Source: Pseudomonadota bacterium (lineage in GTDB: Bacteria; Pseudomonadota; Alphaproteobacteria; Rhodospirillales; Magnetospirillaceae). Taken from it: DNA of 40,432 nucleotides. The stretch spans positions 1-40,432 of the forward strand of contig JAEXAH010000154.1 in NCBI GenBank assembly GCA_023458315.1, in the 5' to 3' direction. Shown one piece after another: positions 18,887 through 26,957 of this stretch. A program made the position numbers and the translations under genes. Position 1 is the stretch's first letter, and each line of letters starts with the position of its first letter. A model generated the notes under the pieces. That model made no database searches and was not told the origin of the DNA. It saw only the letters and a list, made by a program, of their open reading frames with translations.

Positions 18887-19720
18887 TCAGTGCCCGGCAT
18901 CCAGGCGCTTCCTGACCTGGATCAGATCGCGCCATGCCTCGCGCTTGGCGGCCGGGGTGCGCAGCAGATAGGCGGGGTGGAAGGTGGCCATCGCCGGAAT
19001 GGGGCGCGGCAGCCCCGGCGTGGCATAGTCGAACCAGCGGCCGCGCAGGCGGTTGATGCCGTCATGCCGGGCCAGCAGCGCCGAGGCCGAGGCCCCGCCC
19101 AGCAGCAACAGCAGCTTGGGGTCCACCAATTCGATATGGCGGCTGACGAAGGGCAGACACACCGCCACCTCGTCCGGGGTCGGCTTGCGGTTCTCGATGG
19201 GCCGCCACGGCACCACATTCGTTATATAGACGCTGTCACGGTCCAGGCCGATGGAGGCCAGCATGCGGTCCAGCAGCTTGCCCGACTTGCCGACGAAGGG
19301 CAGTCCCTGGCGGTCCTCTTCCTGGCCCGGCGCCTCGCCGATCACCATCACCGAAGCTTCGGGATTGCCGTCGGCGAACACCGTCGAGCGCGCCGTGGCC
19401 TTCAGCGGCAATCCGTCGAACGCCGTCATGGCGGCGCGCAGTTGCTCCAGCGTCTTGCACTCGGCGGCGATGTGCGCCGCCGTCCCCGACACCGCCCGCG
19501 CCCCGGCCGGGGCCGGGTGCAGCAGGGCGGGGCGGGGCTGCGGCACCGGCGCTTGCGGCGCGGCAACCGGCGGCGGCATCGACGTCGCCACTGGCGTCGG
19601 ACGCTGCACCGGCCGCGCCGACAGGGCGAAGCGGTCCAGCGCCGTCTCGCCGATGGCGTCATCGGCGCCGGCGTCCACATACCAGCGCAGCAATTGGTCT
19701 AGGGACTGGTCCAGCGGCAT
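18887..19720 (-). CDS. Uracil-DNA glycosylase, family 4-type
   Basis: A 277-residue enzyme removing uracil from DNA in base excision repair. An N-terminal Pro/Ala-rich extension (about 35-80) precedes the UDG fold: VFADGNPEASVMVIGEAPGQEEDRQG (water-activating loop), PFVGKSGKLLDRML, ITNVVPWRP, and the HPAYLLR minor-groove loop. The cysteine I expect at the start of the core (FDGC-type) is Leu here (FDGLPLK), so iron-sulfur ligation may differ; Cys-88 and Cys-188 remain. I start at ATG 19720, giving the alphaproteobacterial N-terminus; a longer reading to 19840 exists. Confidence 0.87.
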   Translation of the reverse strand: MPLDQSLDQLLRWYVDAGADDAIGETALDRFALSARPVQRPTPVATSMPPPVAAPQAPVPQPRPALLHPAPAGARAVSGTAAHIAAECKTLEQLRAAMTAFDGLPLKATARSTVFADGNPEASVMVIGEAPGQEEDRQGLPFVGKSGKLLDRMLASIGLDRDSVYITNVVPWRPIENRKPTPDEVAVCLPFVSRHIELVDPKLLLLLGGASASALLARHDGINRLRGRWFDYATPGLPRPIPAMATFHPAYLLRTPAAKREAWRDLIQVRKRLDAGH

Positions 19721-19881
19721 CTCGGCTAACAAAATATCGTGGGGCACCCCTGCATTTGAATGATTCGTATCATTCTGAATTCGATGGTATAGAGGCGCCC
19801 GTGAAGATGGAACCGTGCCGTCCCGCACGCTAAAACGCAAGGGCCGTCGCGCGAAAGAGCAAGTGACCCAAGTCCAGGGGG

Positions 19882-21504
19882 ATGATGATGGAACGTGAAT
19901 CGATGGAATTCGATGTGGTGGTGGTGGGCGCCGGCCCCTCGGGCCTGTCCGCCGCCATCCGCATCAAGCAACTGAACCCGGACTTGAGCGTCTGTGTGCT
20001 GGAAAAGGGCTCGGAAGTGGGTGCCCACATCCTGTCGGGCGCGTGCTTCGAAACCCGCGCCCTGGACGAACTGTTCCCCGACTGGAAGGACAAGGGCGCG
20101 CCGCTCAACACGCCCGCCACCGACGACAGCTTCCTGTTCCTGACCGAAAGCAAGGCGTTCAAGCTGCCGACCCCGCCGCAGATGCACAATCACGGCAATT
20201 ACATCATCAGCTTGGGCAATCTGTGCCGCTGGCTGGCCGGTCAGGCCGAGGAACTGGGCATCGAGGTCTATCCCGGCTTCGCCGTGGCCGAGGTGCTGTA
20301 CAACGACGACGGCAGCGTCAAGGGCGTGGCCACCGGCGACATGGGCATCGGCAAGGACGGCGAGCCGACCCACAACCACACCCCGGGCATGGAACTGCAT
20401 GCGCGCCAGACCATCTTCGCCGAGGGCGTGCGCGGGTCGCTGACCAAGACCCTGTTCGAGCGCTTCAACCTGCGCGCCGATTGCGACCCGCAGACCTATG
20501 GCATCGGCATCAAGGAATTGTGGGAGATCGACCCGGCCAAGCACAGCCAGGGCAAGATCGTCCACACCGTCGGCTGGCCCATGGACAGCCAGACCTATGG
20601 CGGATCGTTCCTGTATCACCTGGAGGACAATCAGGTGGTGGTCGGCTTCGTCATCGGCCTGGATTACAAGAATCCGCACCTGTCGCCGTTCGACGAATTC
20701 CAGCGTTTCAAGACCCATCCGGCCATCCGCCCGACCTTCGAGGGCGGCCGCCGCATCGCCTATGGCGCCCGCGCCATTTCCGAGGGCGGCCTGCAATCCA
20801 TCCCCAAGCTGACCTTTCCCGGCGGCGTGCTGATCGGCGACACCGCCGGTTTCCTGAACGTGCCCAAGATCAAGGGCAGCCACACCGCCATGAAGTCGGG
20901 CATGCTGGCCGCCGAGGCGGTGGTGGCCCTGCTGGCGGGCGAAGGCAACGAGGCGGTGTCCTATCCCGGCGCCCTGCGCCAGTCGTGGCTGTGGGAAGAA
21001 CTGCACAAGGTGCGCAACATCCGCCCCAGCTTCCACAAGGGGCTGTGGCTGGGCATCGCCTATTCGGCGCTGGACACCTATCTGTTCGGCGGCAAGGCGC
21101 CGTGGACCTTCCGCAACCACTCGGACCACGACCAGTTGGGCAAGGCGGCGGATTATCCCAAGATCGCCTATCCCAAGCCGGATGGCGTGGTCAGCTTCGA
21201 CAAGCTCAGCTCGGTGTTCATCTCGAACACCAACCACGAGGAAAACCAGCCCGCCCACCTGAAGCTCAAGGACCCGTCGGTGCCGGTCGCCGTCAATCTG
21301 GCGCTGTACGATGCGCCCGAGCAGCGTTATTGTCCGGCAGGTGTGTACGAGATCATGCGGGATGACGACGGGACCAACCCGCGCTTGCAGATCAACGCGC
21401 AGAATTGCGTGCACTGCAAGACCTGCGACATCAAGGACCCCACCCAGAACATCAATTGGGTGGTGCCCGAGGGTGGCGGCGGCCCCAATTATCCCAACAT
21501 GTAA
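19882..21504 (+). CDS. Electron transfer flavoprotein-ubiquinone oxidoreductase
   Basis: A 540-residue FAD and [4Fe-4S] enzyme that passes electrons from reduced ETF (fatty acid and amino acid oxidation) to ubiquinone at the inner membrane. It has an N-terminal FAD dinucleotide fold (VVVVGAGPSGLSAAIRI), the GCHV-type middle region, GDTAGFLNVPKIKGSHTAMKSG, and a C-terminal cluster domain with YCPAGVYE and NCVHCKTCDIKDP. Three tandem ATG codons open the gene. AGGGGG lies just before the first, so the third ATG (19888) may be the true start. ETF subunit genes are not in the window. Confidence 0.95.
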   Translation: MMMERESMEFDVVVVGAGPSGLSAAIRIKQLNPDLSVCVLEKGSEVGAHILSGACFETRALDELFPDWKDKGAPLNTPATDDSFLFLTESKAFKLPTPPQMHNHGNYIISLGNLCRWLAGQAEELGIEVYPGFAVAEVLYNDDGSVKGVATGDMGIGKDGEPTHNHTPGMELHARQTIFAEGVRGSLTKTLFERFNLRADCDPQTYGIGIKELWEIDPAKHSQGKIVHTVGWPMDSQTYGGSFLYHLEDNQVVVGFVIGLDYKNPHLSPFDEFQRFKTHPAIRPTFEGGRRIAYGARAISEGGLQSIPKLTFPGGVLIGDTAGFLNVPKIKGSHTAMKSGMLAAEAVVALLAGEGNEAVSYPGALRQSWLWEELHKVRNIRPSFHKGLWLGIAYSALDTYLFGGKAPWTFRNHSDHDQLGKAADYPKIAYPKPDGVVSFDKLSSVFISNTNHEENQPAHLKLKDPSVPVAVNLALYDAPEQRYCPAGVYEIMRDDDGTNPRLQINAQNCVHCKTCDIKDPTQNINWVVPEGGGGPNYPNM

Positions 21505-21549
21505 CAGGGGAGCCCCCGGCTCCCCGCCTCTGACCGGGAAGTCGAACGG

Positions 21550-23280
21550 GTGAACATGGCAAGTTGGTGGAAGCGGACGGGGCGGCACGCCGCCGTCCTG
21601 GCCCTCGGTTCGGTCCTGCTGGCGGCGTGCACGCCGCATCCCGGCGGCGACCGGCAGCAGGCGGCCGGAGACGACGGCGTCGTCGGCCGCAGCGCGCTGG
21701 GCGCCTTTTTGGCCGGGCGCCTGGCCCAGTCCCAGGGCGACACCCGGTGGGCGGCGGAATATTACACCGCCGCCCTGAAATACGACCCCGACAACGCCGA
21801 GCTGTTGCAGCGCGCCTTCACCCTGCTGGTCGCCGAAGGCCGCATGGACGAAGCGGCGCCCATGGCCGACCGCCTGCTGGCCTTTGATTCCGACGCCCCG
21901 GTGCCGTTGCTGGTGGCCGGACTGCGCGAGGCCCGCGACGGCCGTTTCGCCCAGGCGGAAACCCGCTTCGCCGCCCTGCCCAAGCGCGGGGTGTTCGGCT
22001 TCCTGTCGCCGCTGCTGACCGCCTGGGCCAAGGCCGGGCAGAACCAGACCGATCAGGCGCTCGAGGCCCTGGGACCGCTGGCGGCGGTGCAGGGGCTGGC
22101 GCCCATGCATGCCTTTCACGCCGCCCTGATCAACGATCTGGCCGGACGCGCCGACGCGGCCGAGGCCGCCTATGACAAGGCGCTGGACGGCGCCCTGTCC
22201 ATCCGCTCGGTCGAGGCGGCGGGCGCCTTCCATCAGCGCGCCGGGCGTCAGGACAAGGCCCGCGCCGTCTATGACCGCTATCAGACCCAGCACCCGGATT
22301 CGCTGCTGTTCGACGGCGACCGTCTGCTGAAGGCCGGTCCCGGACTGGCCCGCCCGGTGGCCGACCCCGCCGCCGGCATGGCCGAGGCGCTGTTCGACAT
22401 GGCGTCGCTGATGCGCCAGGGCAACGCCCTGGAAACCGCCATGCTGTTCTCGCGCCTGACGCTGGCGCTGCAACCGGATTTCGCCCTGGCGCGCATGAAC
22501 GTGGCCGACATCCTGTCGTCGCAGAACCGCTTCGCCGAGGCCAACGCCCTGTATCGCACCATTCCCGCCGGAACGCCGGTGGCCGAGTTCGGCCGCCTGC
22601 GCATCGCCATGAACATGGAGGAAATGGGCGAAACCGAGGCGGCGCTGAAGGAACTGGACGAACTGGCGCGGCTGATGCCCGGCAGCGTCGACCCGCTGGT
22701 GACGAAGGGTGACGTGCTGCGCCGCAAGCAGCGTTTCGCCGAGGCCGCCCAGGCATACGACGCCGCCATCCGGCGGCTGGGCAAGCCGGATTCCCACCAC
22801 TGGCCGCTGATCTACAGCCGCGGCATCTCGTATGAACGCTCGAACCAGTGGCCCAAGGCCGAGGCCGATTTCCAGAAGGCGCTGGAACTGAAGCCCGACC
22901 AGCCGGACGTGCTGAACTATCTCGGCTATTCCTGGATCGACAAGGGCATGCGTCTGGCCGAGGCCCGCGCCATGATCGAAAAGGCGGTGGCCCTGCGCCC
23001 GCGCGACGGCGCCATCGTCGATTCCCTGGGCTGGGCGCTGTACCGCATGGGCGAGTACGACAACGCCGTCAAGGTGCTGGAACGGGCCGTCGAACTGAAG
23101 CCCGAGGACCCGACCATCAACGACCATCTGGGCGACGCCTATTTCCAGGTCGGGCGGTTCGAGGAAGCCAGCTTCCAGTGGAAGCGGGCCATGTCCCTGA
23201 ACCCCGAGCCGGAACAGGTCGAGCCGTTGCAGGAAAAGATCCGCACCGGCACCGTGCCCGCCAAGTCCGAAGGCAAATGA
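21550..23280 (+). CDS. TPR-repeat lipoprotein
   Basis: A 576-residue protein with a lipoprotein signal (VLALGSVLLAAC, Cys-27) followed by roughly a dozen tetratricopeptide repeats covering most of the chain (for example LNYLGYSWIDKGMRLAEARAMIEKA near the C-terminus). It probably sits at the outer or inner membrane as a protein-protein scaffold; the partner is unknown. The GTG at 21550 and the ATG two codons later (21556) are both possible starts. Its stop overlaps the ispE start (ATGA), indicating coupling. Confidence 0.88.
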   Translation: MNMASWWKRTGRHAAVLALGSVLLAACTPHPGGDRQQAAGDDGVVGRSALGAFLAGRLAQSQGDTRWAAEYYTAALKYDPDNAELLQRAFTLLVAEGRMDEAAPMADRLLAFDSDAPVPLLVAGLREARDGRFAQAETRFAALPKRGVFGFLSPLLTAWAKAGQNQTDQALEALGPLAAVQGLAPMHAFHAALINDLAGRADAAEAAYDKALDGALSIRSVEAAGAFHQRAGRQDKARAVYDRYQTQHPDSLLFDGDRLLKAGPGLARPVADPAAGMAEALFDMASLMRQGNALETAMLFSRLTLALQPDFALARMNVADILSSQNRFAEANALYRTIPAGTPVAEFGRLRIAMNMEEMGETEAALKELDELARLMPGSVDPLVTKGDVLRRKQRFAEAAQAYDAAIRRLGKPDSHHWPLIYSRGISYERSNQWPKAEADFQKALELKPDQPDVLNYLGYSWIDKGMRLAEARAMIEKAVALRPRDGAIVDSLGWALYRMGEYDNAVKVLERAVELKPEDPTINDHLGDAYFQVGRFEEASFQWKRAMSLNPEPEQVEPLQEKIRTGTVPAKSEGK

Positions 23281-24143
23281 CCGCGATCACCGTCGAGGCT
23301 CCGGCCAAGGTCAATCTGTACCTGCACGTCACCGGCAAGCGGGATGACGGCTATCACCTGCTGGATTCCCTGGTGGCCTTCGCGGGCATCGGCGACACCC
23401 TGGCGCTGGAGGCCGCCGACGGTCTGCACCTGGACCTTGCCGGACCGGGCGCCGCCGCCCTGGCCGCCGACACGGGCGGCGACAACATCGTGCTGCGCGC
23501 CGCCCGGCTGTTGGCCGAGCATGCGGGTATCGCCGCCCACGCCCGCATCACCCTGACCAAGCGCCTGCCGGTAGCGGCCGGGATCGGCGGCGGCTCGGCC
23601 GACGCCGCCGCCACCCTGCGCGGGCTGGCGCGGCTGTGGTCCCTGTCGGTTCCCGAAGAGGATTTGCGCAATCTGGGCCTGCGCCTGGGCGCCGATCTGC
23701 CGGTCTGTCTGGCCGGGCGCCCCACCACCATGACCGGCGTTGGCGAACATCTGGCCGCGGCCCCGACCTTGCCGCCCGCCTGGCTGTTGCTGGTCAACCC
23801 GCGCCGCCCACTGTCCACCCCGGCGGTGTTCAAGGCCCGCACCGGCGGCTTCACCCCGGCACAGCCGCTGATCGAAGCCCCGGAAACCGCCCAGGCCCTG
23901 GCCGTGGCCCTGGCGGCCCGGCGCAACGACCTGACCGCCGCCGCCATCACCCTGGAACCGGTTGTCGCCGACATGCTGGCGCTGATCGCCGCCCAACCCC
24001 ACTGCCTGCTGGCCCGCATGTCCGGTTCCGGCGCCACCTGCTTCGGCCTGTTCGCCGACCAAACCCAGGCCCAGGCCGCCGCCACCACCCTGACCCGCAC
24101 CCACCCCCAATGGTGGACCGCCGCCGCCCCGCTGCTGGCCTGA
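23277..24143 (+). CDS. ispE: 4-diphosphocytidyl-2-C-methyl-D-erythritol kinase
   Basis: A 288-residue GHMP kinase of the non-mevalonate isoprenoid pathway that phosphorylates the 2-hydroxyl of CDP-methylerythritol. Visible motifs are APAKVNLYLHV at 8-18, GYHLLDSLV (substrate contact), the ATP-binding glycine loop PVAAGIGGGSADA at 98-110, the DLPVCL segment, and RMSGSGATCFGLF. The ATG overlaps the stop of the TPR gene by four bases. This is the last core gene before tRNA-Gln and the accessory region. Confidence 0.95.
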   Translation: MTAITVEAPAKVNLYLHVTGKRDDGYHLLDSLVAFAGIGDTLALEAADGLHLDLAGPGAAALAADTGGDNIVLRAARLLAEHAGIAAHARITLTKRLPVAAGIGGGSADAAATLRGLARLWSLSVPEEDLRNLGLRLGADLPVCLAGRPTTMTGVGEHLAAAPTLPPAWLLLVNPRRPLSTPAVFKARTGGFTPAQPLIEAPETAQALAVALAARRNDLTAAAITLEPVVADMLALIAAQPHCLLARMSGSGATCFGLFADQTQAQAAATTLTRTHPQWWTAAAPLLA

Positions 24144-24163
24144 AAAAAACCGCAAAAACCCCG

Positions 24164-24192
24164 TTGAAAGCCCGGGACGAACCTTTTATGGT
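24164..24192 (+). promoter_or_regulatory. Probable promoter of tRNA-Gln
   Basis: TTGAAA (24164-24169), a 17-bp spacer and TATGGT (24187-24192), ending 13 bp before the mature tRNA 5' end. Confidence 0.5.
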
Positions 24193-24205
24193 GCGTCCTC
24201 CCTGC

Positions 24206-24280
<75 letters not shown>

Positions 24281-24340
24281 ATTTCCCCTTCTTCAATGAT
24301 TTCAATGCACTTGACGGATCCCGCATTTCCCGCGAGTTTT

Positions 24341-24358
24341 CCCGGATATTCGTGGAAT
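24341..24358 (-). repeat. Left-end putative TnsB-binding repeat L1
   Basis: Read on the minus strand it is attccacgaatatccggg. It matches the right-end copy R1 (37204-37221, plus strand) at 15 of 18 positions and L2 at 14 of 18. It is 35 bp from the proposed left tip. Confidence 0.65.
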
Positions 24359-24382
24359 CGTGAGGATGAAGTGGGCGTTTTT

Positions 24383-24400
24383 CCCACATATCCGTTGAAT
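24383..24400 (-). repeat. Left-end putative TnsB-binding repeat L2
   Basis: Read on the minus strand it is attcaacggatatgtggg. It is 14/18 identical to L1 and 13/18 to R1, in the same orientation as L1, with a 42-bp period. It partly overlaps a small gtggg/cccac hairpin at 24371-24387. Confidence 0.55.
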
Positions 24401-24434
24401 TTCTCGCATTAAACCCAATTACGGTAAATCTGGG

Positions 24435-26030
24435 CTACCGATCGTCACTCGGCCCGAGATCGTCCAAATCATTCCTGGCCAGGGCCAGCATCGTTTGTCG
24501 GTGTTTCCTAACCGTGGTGACCCCGATCCCGGAGGCCTCCGCCACAGCTTGCACTGTCAAGCCCGACAGCAATAAACGCCCGCCTTCCAGCAGCTTCTCG
24601 CGCGAAATCGGTTTCTTCCCTAATGTGAGCCGCCCTTCAGCGACACTATCCATGATCACGGTCTTGGACCACGACACTTGACGACGGCGCTGCGCCGCAC
24701 CCAGCAACCCGACGACTTCAAACAGTGTCTGCCCCTTGGGCGTCCCCGTATGGATTTGAACATCCAGCAGCCACAGGTGAAGGCCCGCTTCCTGAAGGCG
24801 TTCAATCGTCGTCATCGTTTCCATGGTTGAACGCCCAAGGAATTCGAGGCCCATGAGCACGATCGTATCGCCTCGTCGTGCCGCTTTCAGCATGGCCCGC
24901 AAACCGCATCTGGGCTCGATCGAACCCACCAAGGCGTCGTCCACATAGATCGCGGTGTCTGGCACCCCGACGATCCGCAACACCCCGATCTGTCGATCAA
25001 GAATCTTGTCCATGTTGACGTCGGCGTCACTGTAGCGATTGGCATAGCCGAACAGCCGCCCGGCCCCAACCTCGGCTGGTACCTGGCCGTCCCAACGTAC
25101 CAGCCGTTCACTGACGTATATGACGCTGTTCCAAACCGGCCCCCGCGCCTCCAGACGCTCCCGGCCAAGTTCTTCGGCCTGCCCATCGCGCCAAGCCGTA
25201 CTTGGTCTACGCATCCATTCCAGGCCGCCCCCTATCTCATTAGGCGCGAAATAAAGGTGCCAGAAGTTGCTTCTGCCATTGATGACGCTGATGGCCCGCT
25301 TGATCAGGGCTTCGCCCTTCTTGGCCAGTTCCTCAATCGGCATCCCGCCCAATATCGCATCGAGGTAGAGCGAAACATCCGTGATGTCCGCCTTCTCGCG
25401 CTGGGACAAGGGCATGGCGGCCACCTGTCGAAGATCTCCTGCGCAATGAGCACAGAAGCAGGTACCATCCAGATGCTTTGCCAGATGTGGCTGGATCTGT
25501 CCTCGGCAATGGGGACAGCAATGCTGCAAGCGAATGCCGTGGCGCTCACAGCCAGTGGCGAAACGGGTTCGCCACTCCATGCGCATGAATGGCTCTTCGT
25601 CTTCCGCAAGGCATTGCGGGCAATATGCCAGATAGGCGGTGTCCCGATCGGGTTCCTCGGCATCCTTCGCCGTCACGTTAGGACGAAGCATCAGCTTCGG
25701 GCTGGCGGCGACAAAGCGCCCGATAAAGTCGTCGCGATCAATCAATCGAGCAGGCCGGAGCGGGGCCGCCCGTAAAATCCGTTCGGCAGGTTGGTCGGCC
25801 TGTCGGGCAATATAATCTACCAATTCTGATGACGGCGAACGGTCCACCCAACCCTTCCCGGTTGGTCCCGCGACCACCGACAAGATCTCGTGCAGCGCTA
25901 TCGGCGCTAGCCCGTTGGCAACAGCCAGCCGACAAATCCAACTGGAGAGAAGCTCGCCGTCGATCAGCGGCGGTCGTACCGGCCATATCTGCCCATCATT
26001 TCCATCCGGGGGAATGAGTTCGATATCCAT
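24435..26030 (-). CDS. TniQ-serine resolvase-like fusion protein
   Basis: A 531-residue protein. Residues 1-210 are a TniQ domain: the WPVRPPLIDGELLSSWICRLA opening, then zinc-binding CPQC 137-140, C161/H164, CPHC 172-175 and C191/C193/C196. After a linker (about 211-320), residues 325-470 align with resolvase/invertase recombinases: LFGYA, candidate nucleophile Ser-334, Arg-374 (the Arg-45 position of gamma-delta resolvase), GDTIVLMGLEFLGRS, and the long E-helix region. A C-terminal HTH (about 478-512) follows. The usual DRLGR reads EFLGR, losing the Arg-68 equivalent, and the N-terminal motif has one extra residue. The ATG at 26030 follows the tnsC stop by 13 bp with AGGGG upstream. It is the last gene of the operon, nearest the tRNA. 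Confidence 0.85.
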   Translation of the reverse strand: MDIELIPPDGNDGQIWPVRPPLIDGELLSSWICRLAVANGLAPIALHEILSVVAGPTGKGWVDRSPSSELVDYIARQADQPAERILRAAPLRPARLIDRDDFIGRFVAASPKLMLRPNVTAKDAEEPDRDTAYLAYCPQCLAEDEEPFMRMEWRTRFATGCERHGIRLQHCCPHCRGQIQPHLAKHLDGTCFCAHCAGDLRQVAAMPLSQREKADITDVSLYLDAILGGMPIEELAKKGEALIKRAISVINGRSNFWHLYFAPNEIGGGLEWMRRPSTAWRDGQAEELGRERLEARGPVWNSVIYVSERLVRWDGQVPAEVGAGRLFGYANRYSDADVNMDKILDRQIGVLRIVGVPDTAIYVDDALVGSIEPRCGLRAMLKAARRGDTIVLMGLEFLGRSTMETMTTIERLQEAGLHLWLLDVQIHTGTPKGQTLFEVVGLLGAAQRRRQVSWSKTVIMDSVAEGRLTLGKKPISREKLLEGGRLLLSGLTVQAVAEASGIGVTTVRKHRQTMLALARNDLDDLGPSDDR

Positions 26031-26043
26031 GACTGCCGTCCCC

Positions 26044-26955
26044 TCAGTCCACCCGCATAGCGGCAGCCGAGGCTCGCCGCGCTGAGGGCGGCTGGAAATC
26101 GACGGAGTCAAACAGGGCGAGATCGATCCGCTCCGTGCCAGTCCGAACTGCAGCTTCCGCCGCCCGCACCAGCAAGGCAACTATTTCACCGAGAATGCCC
26201 TCGGACATCGCCACGATCCGGCGCGTCAACACTGGATTGGTCAAATCCGAAGGACGGCGGAGCGGTAGCGTTTGTTCGAAACTGGCCAGCAAATCCTGTA
26301 ATTCGCTGTCATCCTGCCAACGCGGCAAAGGGAATGGCTCGAACCGATTGGCCAGTTGGTCATCGGAATGGATCACCTGCAACGCATCCTTGGTGCCGAC
26401 ACCCACCAACGGAATTTGCAGGTCGTTGCCAAGGTTCTTCAGCAAGTTCAGCATCTCGCTGAGTTTGTTGGTCGGCCCCGCCAGCGCATTGTTGATCTCG
26501 TCGATCACCAGCATCTGCACGCCCGTAGCTCGCAGCAACCGTATAGCTTGCCCTTCTTTCTCCACCAAACGATGGCCACGGCGGGTTGGGGCCGAGAGCG
26601 CTTCCAGGATGGCCTGATAAAAGCGCAACGGGTCCGCTGCGCTGGGCATCTGCACCCGCAGCACCGGAATGACGTCAGCCCTACCGTCGAGAGAAAGTCC
26701 ACGAGCGTGGTCTCGGCGAAACTTCTCCACCACCATGGTCTTGCCGTTGTTGGTGGGGGCGACGATCAACAGATTGGGCATCCGCATCTTCTTGGGGTGC
26801 GCCAACAGCCATTGCAGCTTCGCCAGTGCCTGCCCGGCCCGGGTATAGCCCACCCAACGATCTTTCTGAATCCACTCGATGCGAACGGAATCGTCCATCA
26901 ACGCGATCTCTCGAACCTGTGGAGCCAGGTGAGCAAGCGGCGAAGTGTCGTCCAT
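26044..26955 (-). CDS. TnsC/TniB-type AAA+ transposition regulator
   Basis: A 303-residue ATPase. Walker A is APTNNGKT at 66-73, a form typical of TniB/TnsC. Walker B is MLVIDEINNAL (Asp-152, Glu-153), and sensor-1 is in GVGTKDA. In this family the ATPase assembles on DNA, is recruited by TniQ-type target selectors and activates the TnsA/TnsB transposase while mediating target immunity. The ATG at 26955 is two bases after the tnsB stop and has GGAGG upstream. GTG codons at 26961 and 26964 are alternative starts overlapping tnsB. Confidence 0.92.
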   Translation of the reverse strand: MDDTSPLAHLAPQVREIALMDDSVRIEWIQKDRWVGYTRAGQALAKLQWLLAHPKKMRMPNLLIVAPTNNGKTMVVEKFRRDHARGLSLDGRADVIPVLRVQMPSAADPLRFYQAILEALSAPTRRGHRLVEKEGQAIRLLRATGVQMLVIDEINNALAGPTNKLSEMLNLLKNLGNDLQIPLVGVGTKDALQVIHSDDQLANRFEPFPLPRWQDDSELQDLLASFEQTLPLRRPSDLTNPVLTRRIVAMSEGILGEIVALLVRAAEAAVRTGTERIDLALFDSVDFQPPSARRASAAAMRVD

Positions 26956-26957
26956 GG

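Noticed and set aside
19726..23127. A very long (1133-codon) open frame on the minus strand
   Set aside because: It is antisense to the ETF-QO and TPR genes, whose products are full-length and recognisable. Its product has no recognisable domain and is low-complexity, as expected for the antisense frame of GC-rich codons.
24371..24387. gtggg-cgttttt-cccac hairpin as a terminator of the transposition operon
   Set aside because: The 5-bp stem is short and no T run follows it on the minus strand. It overlaps the L2 end repeat, which explains the sequence better.
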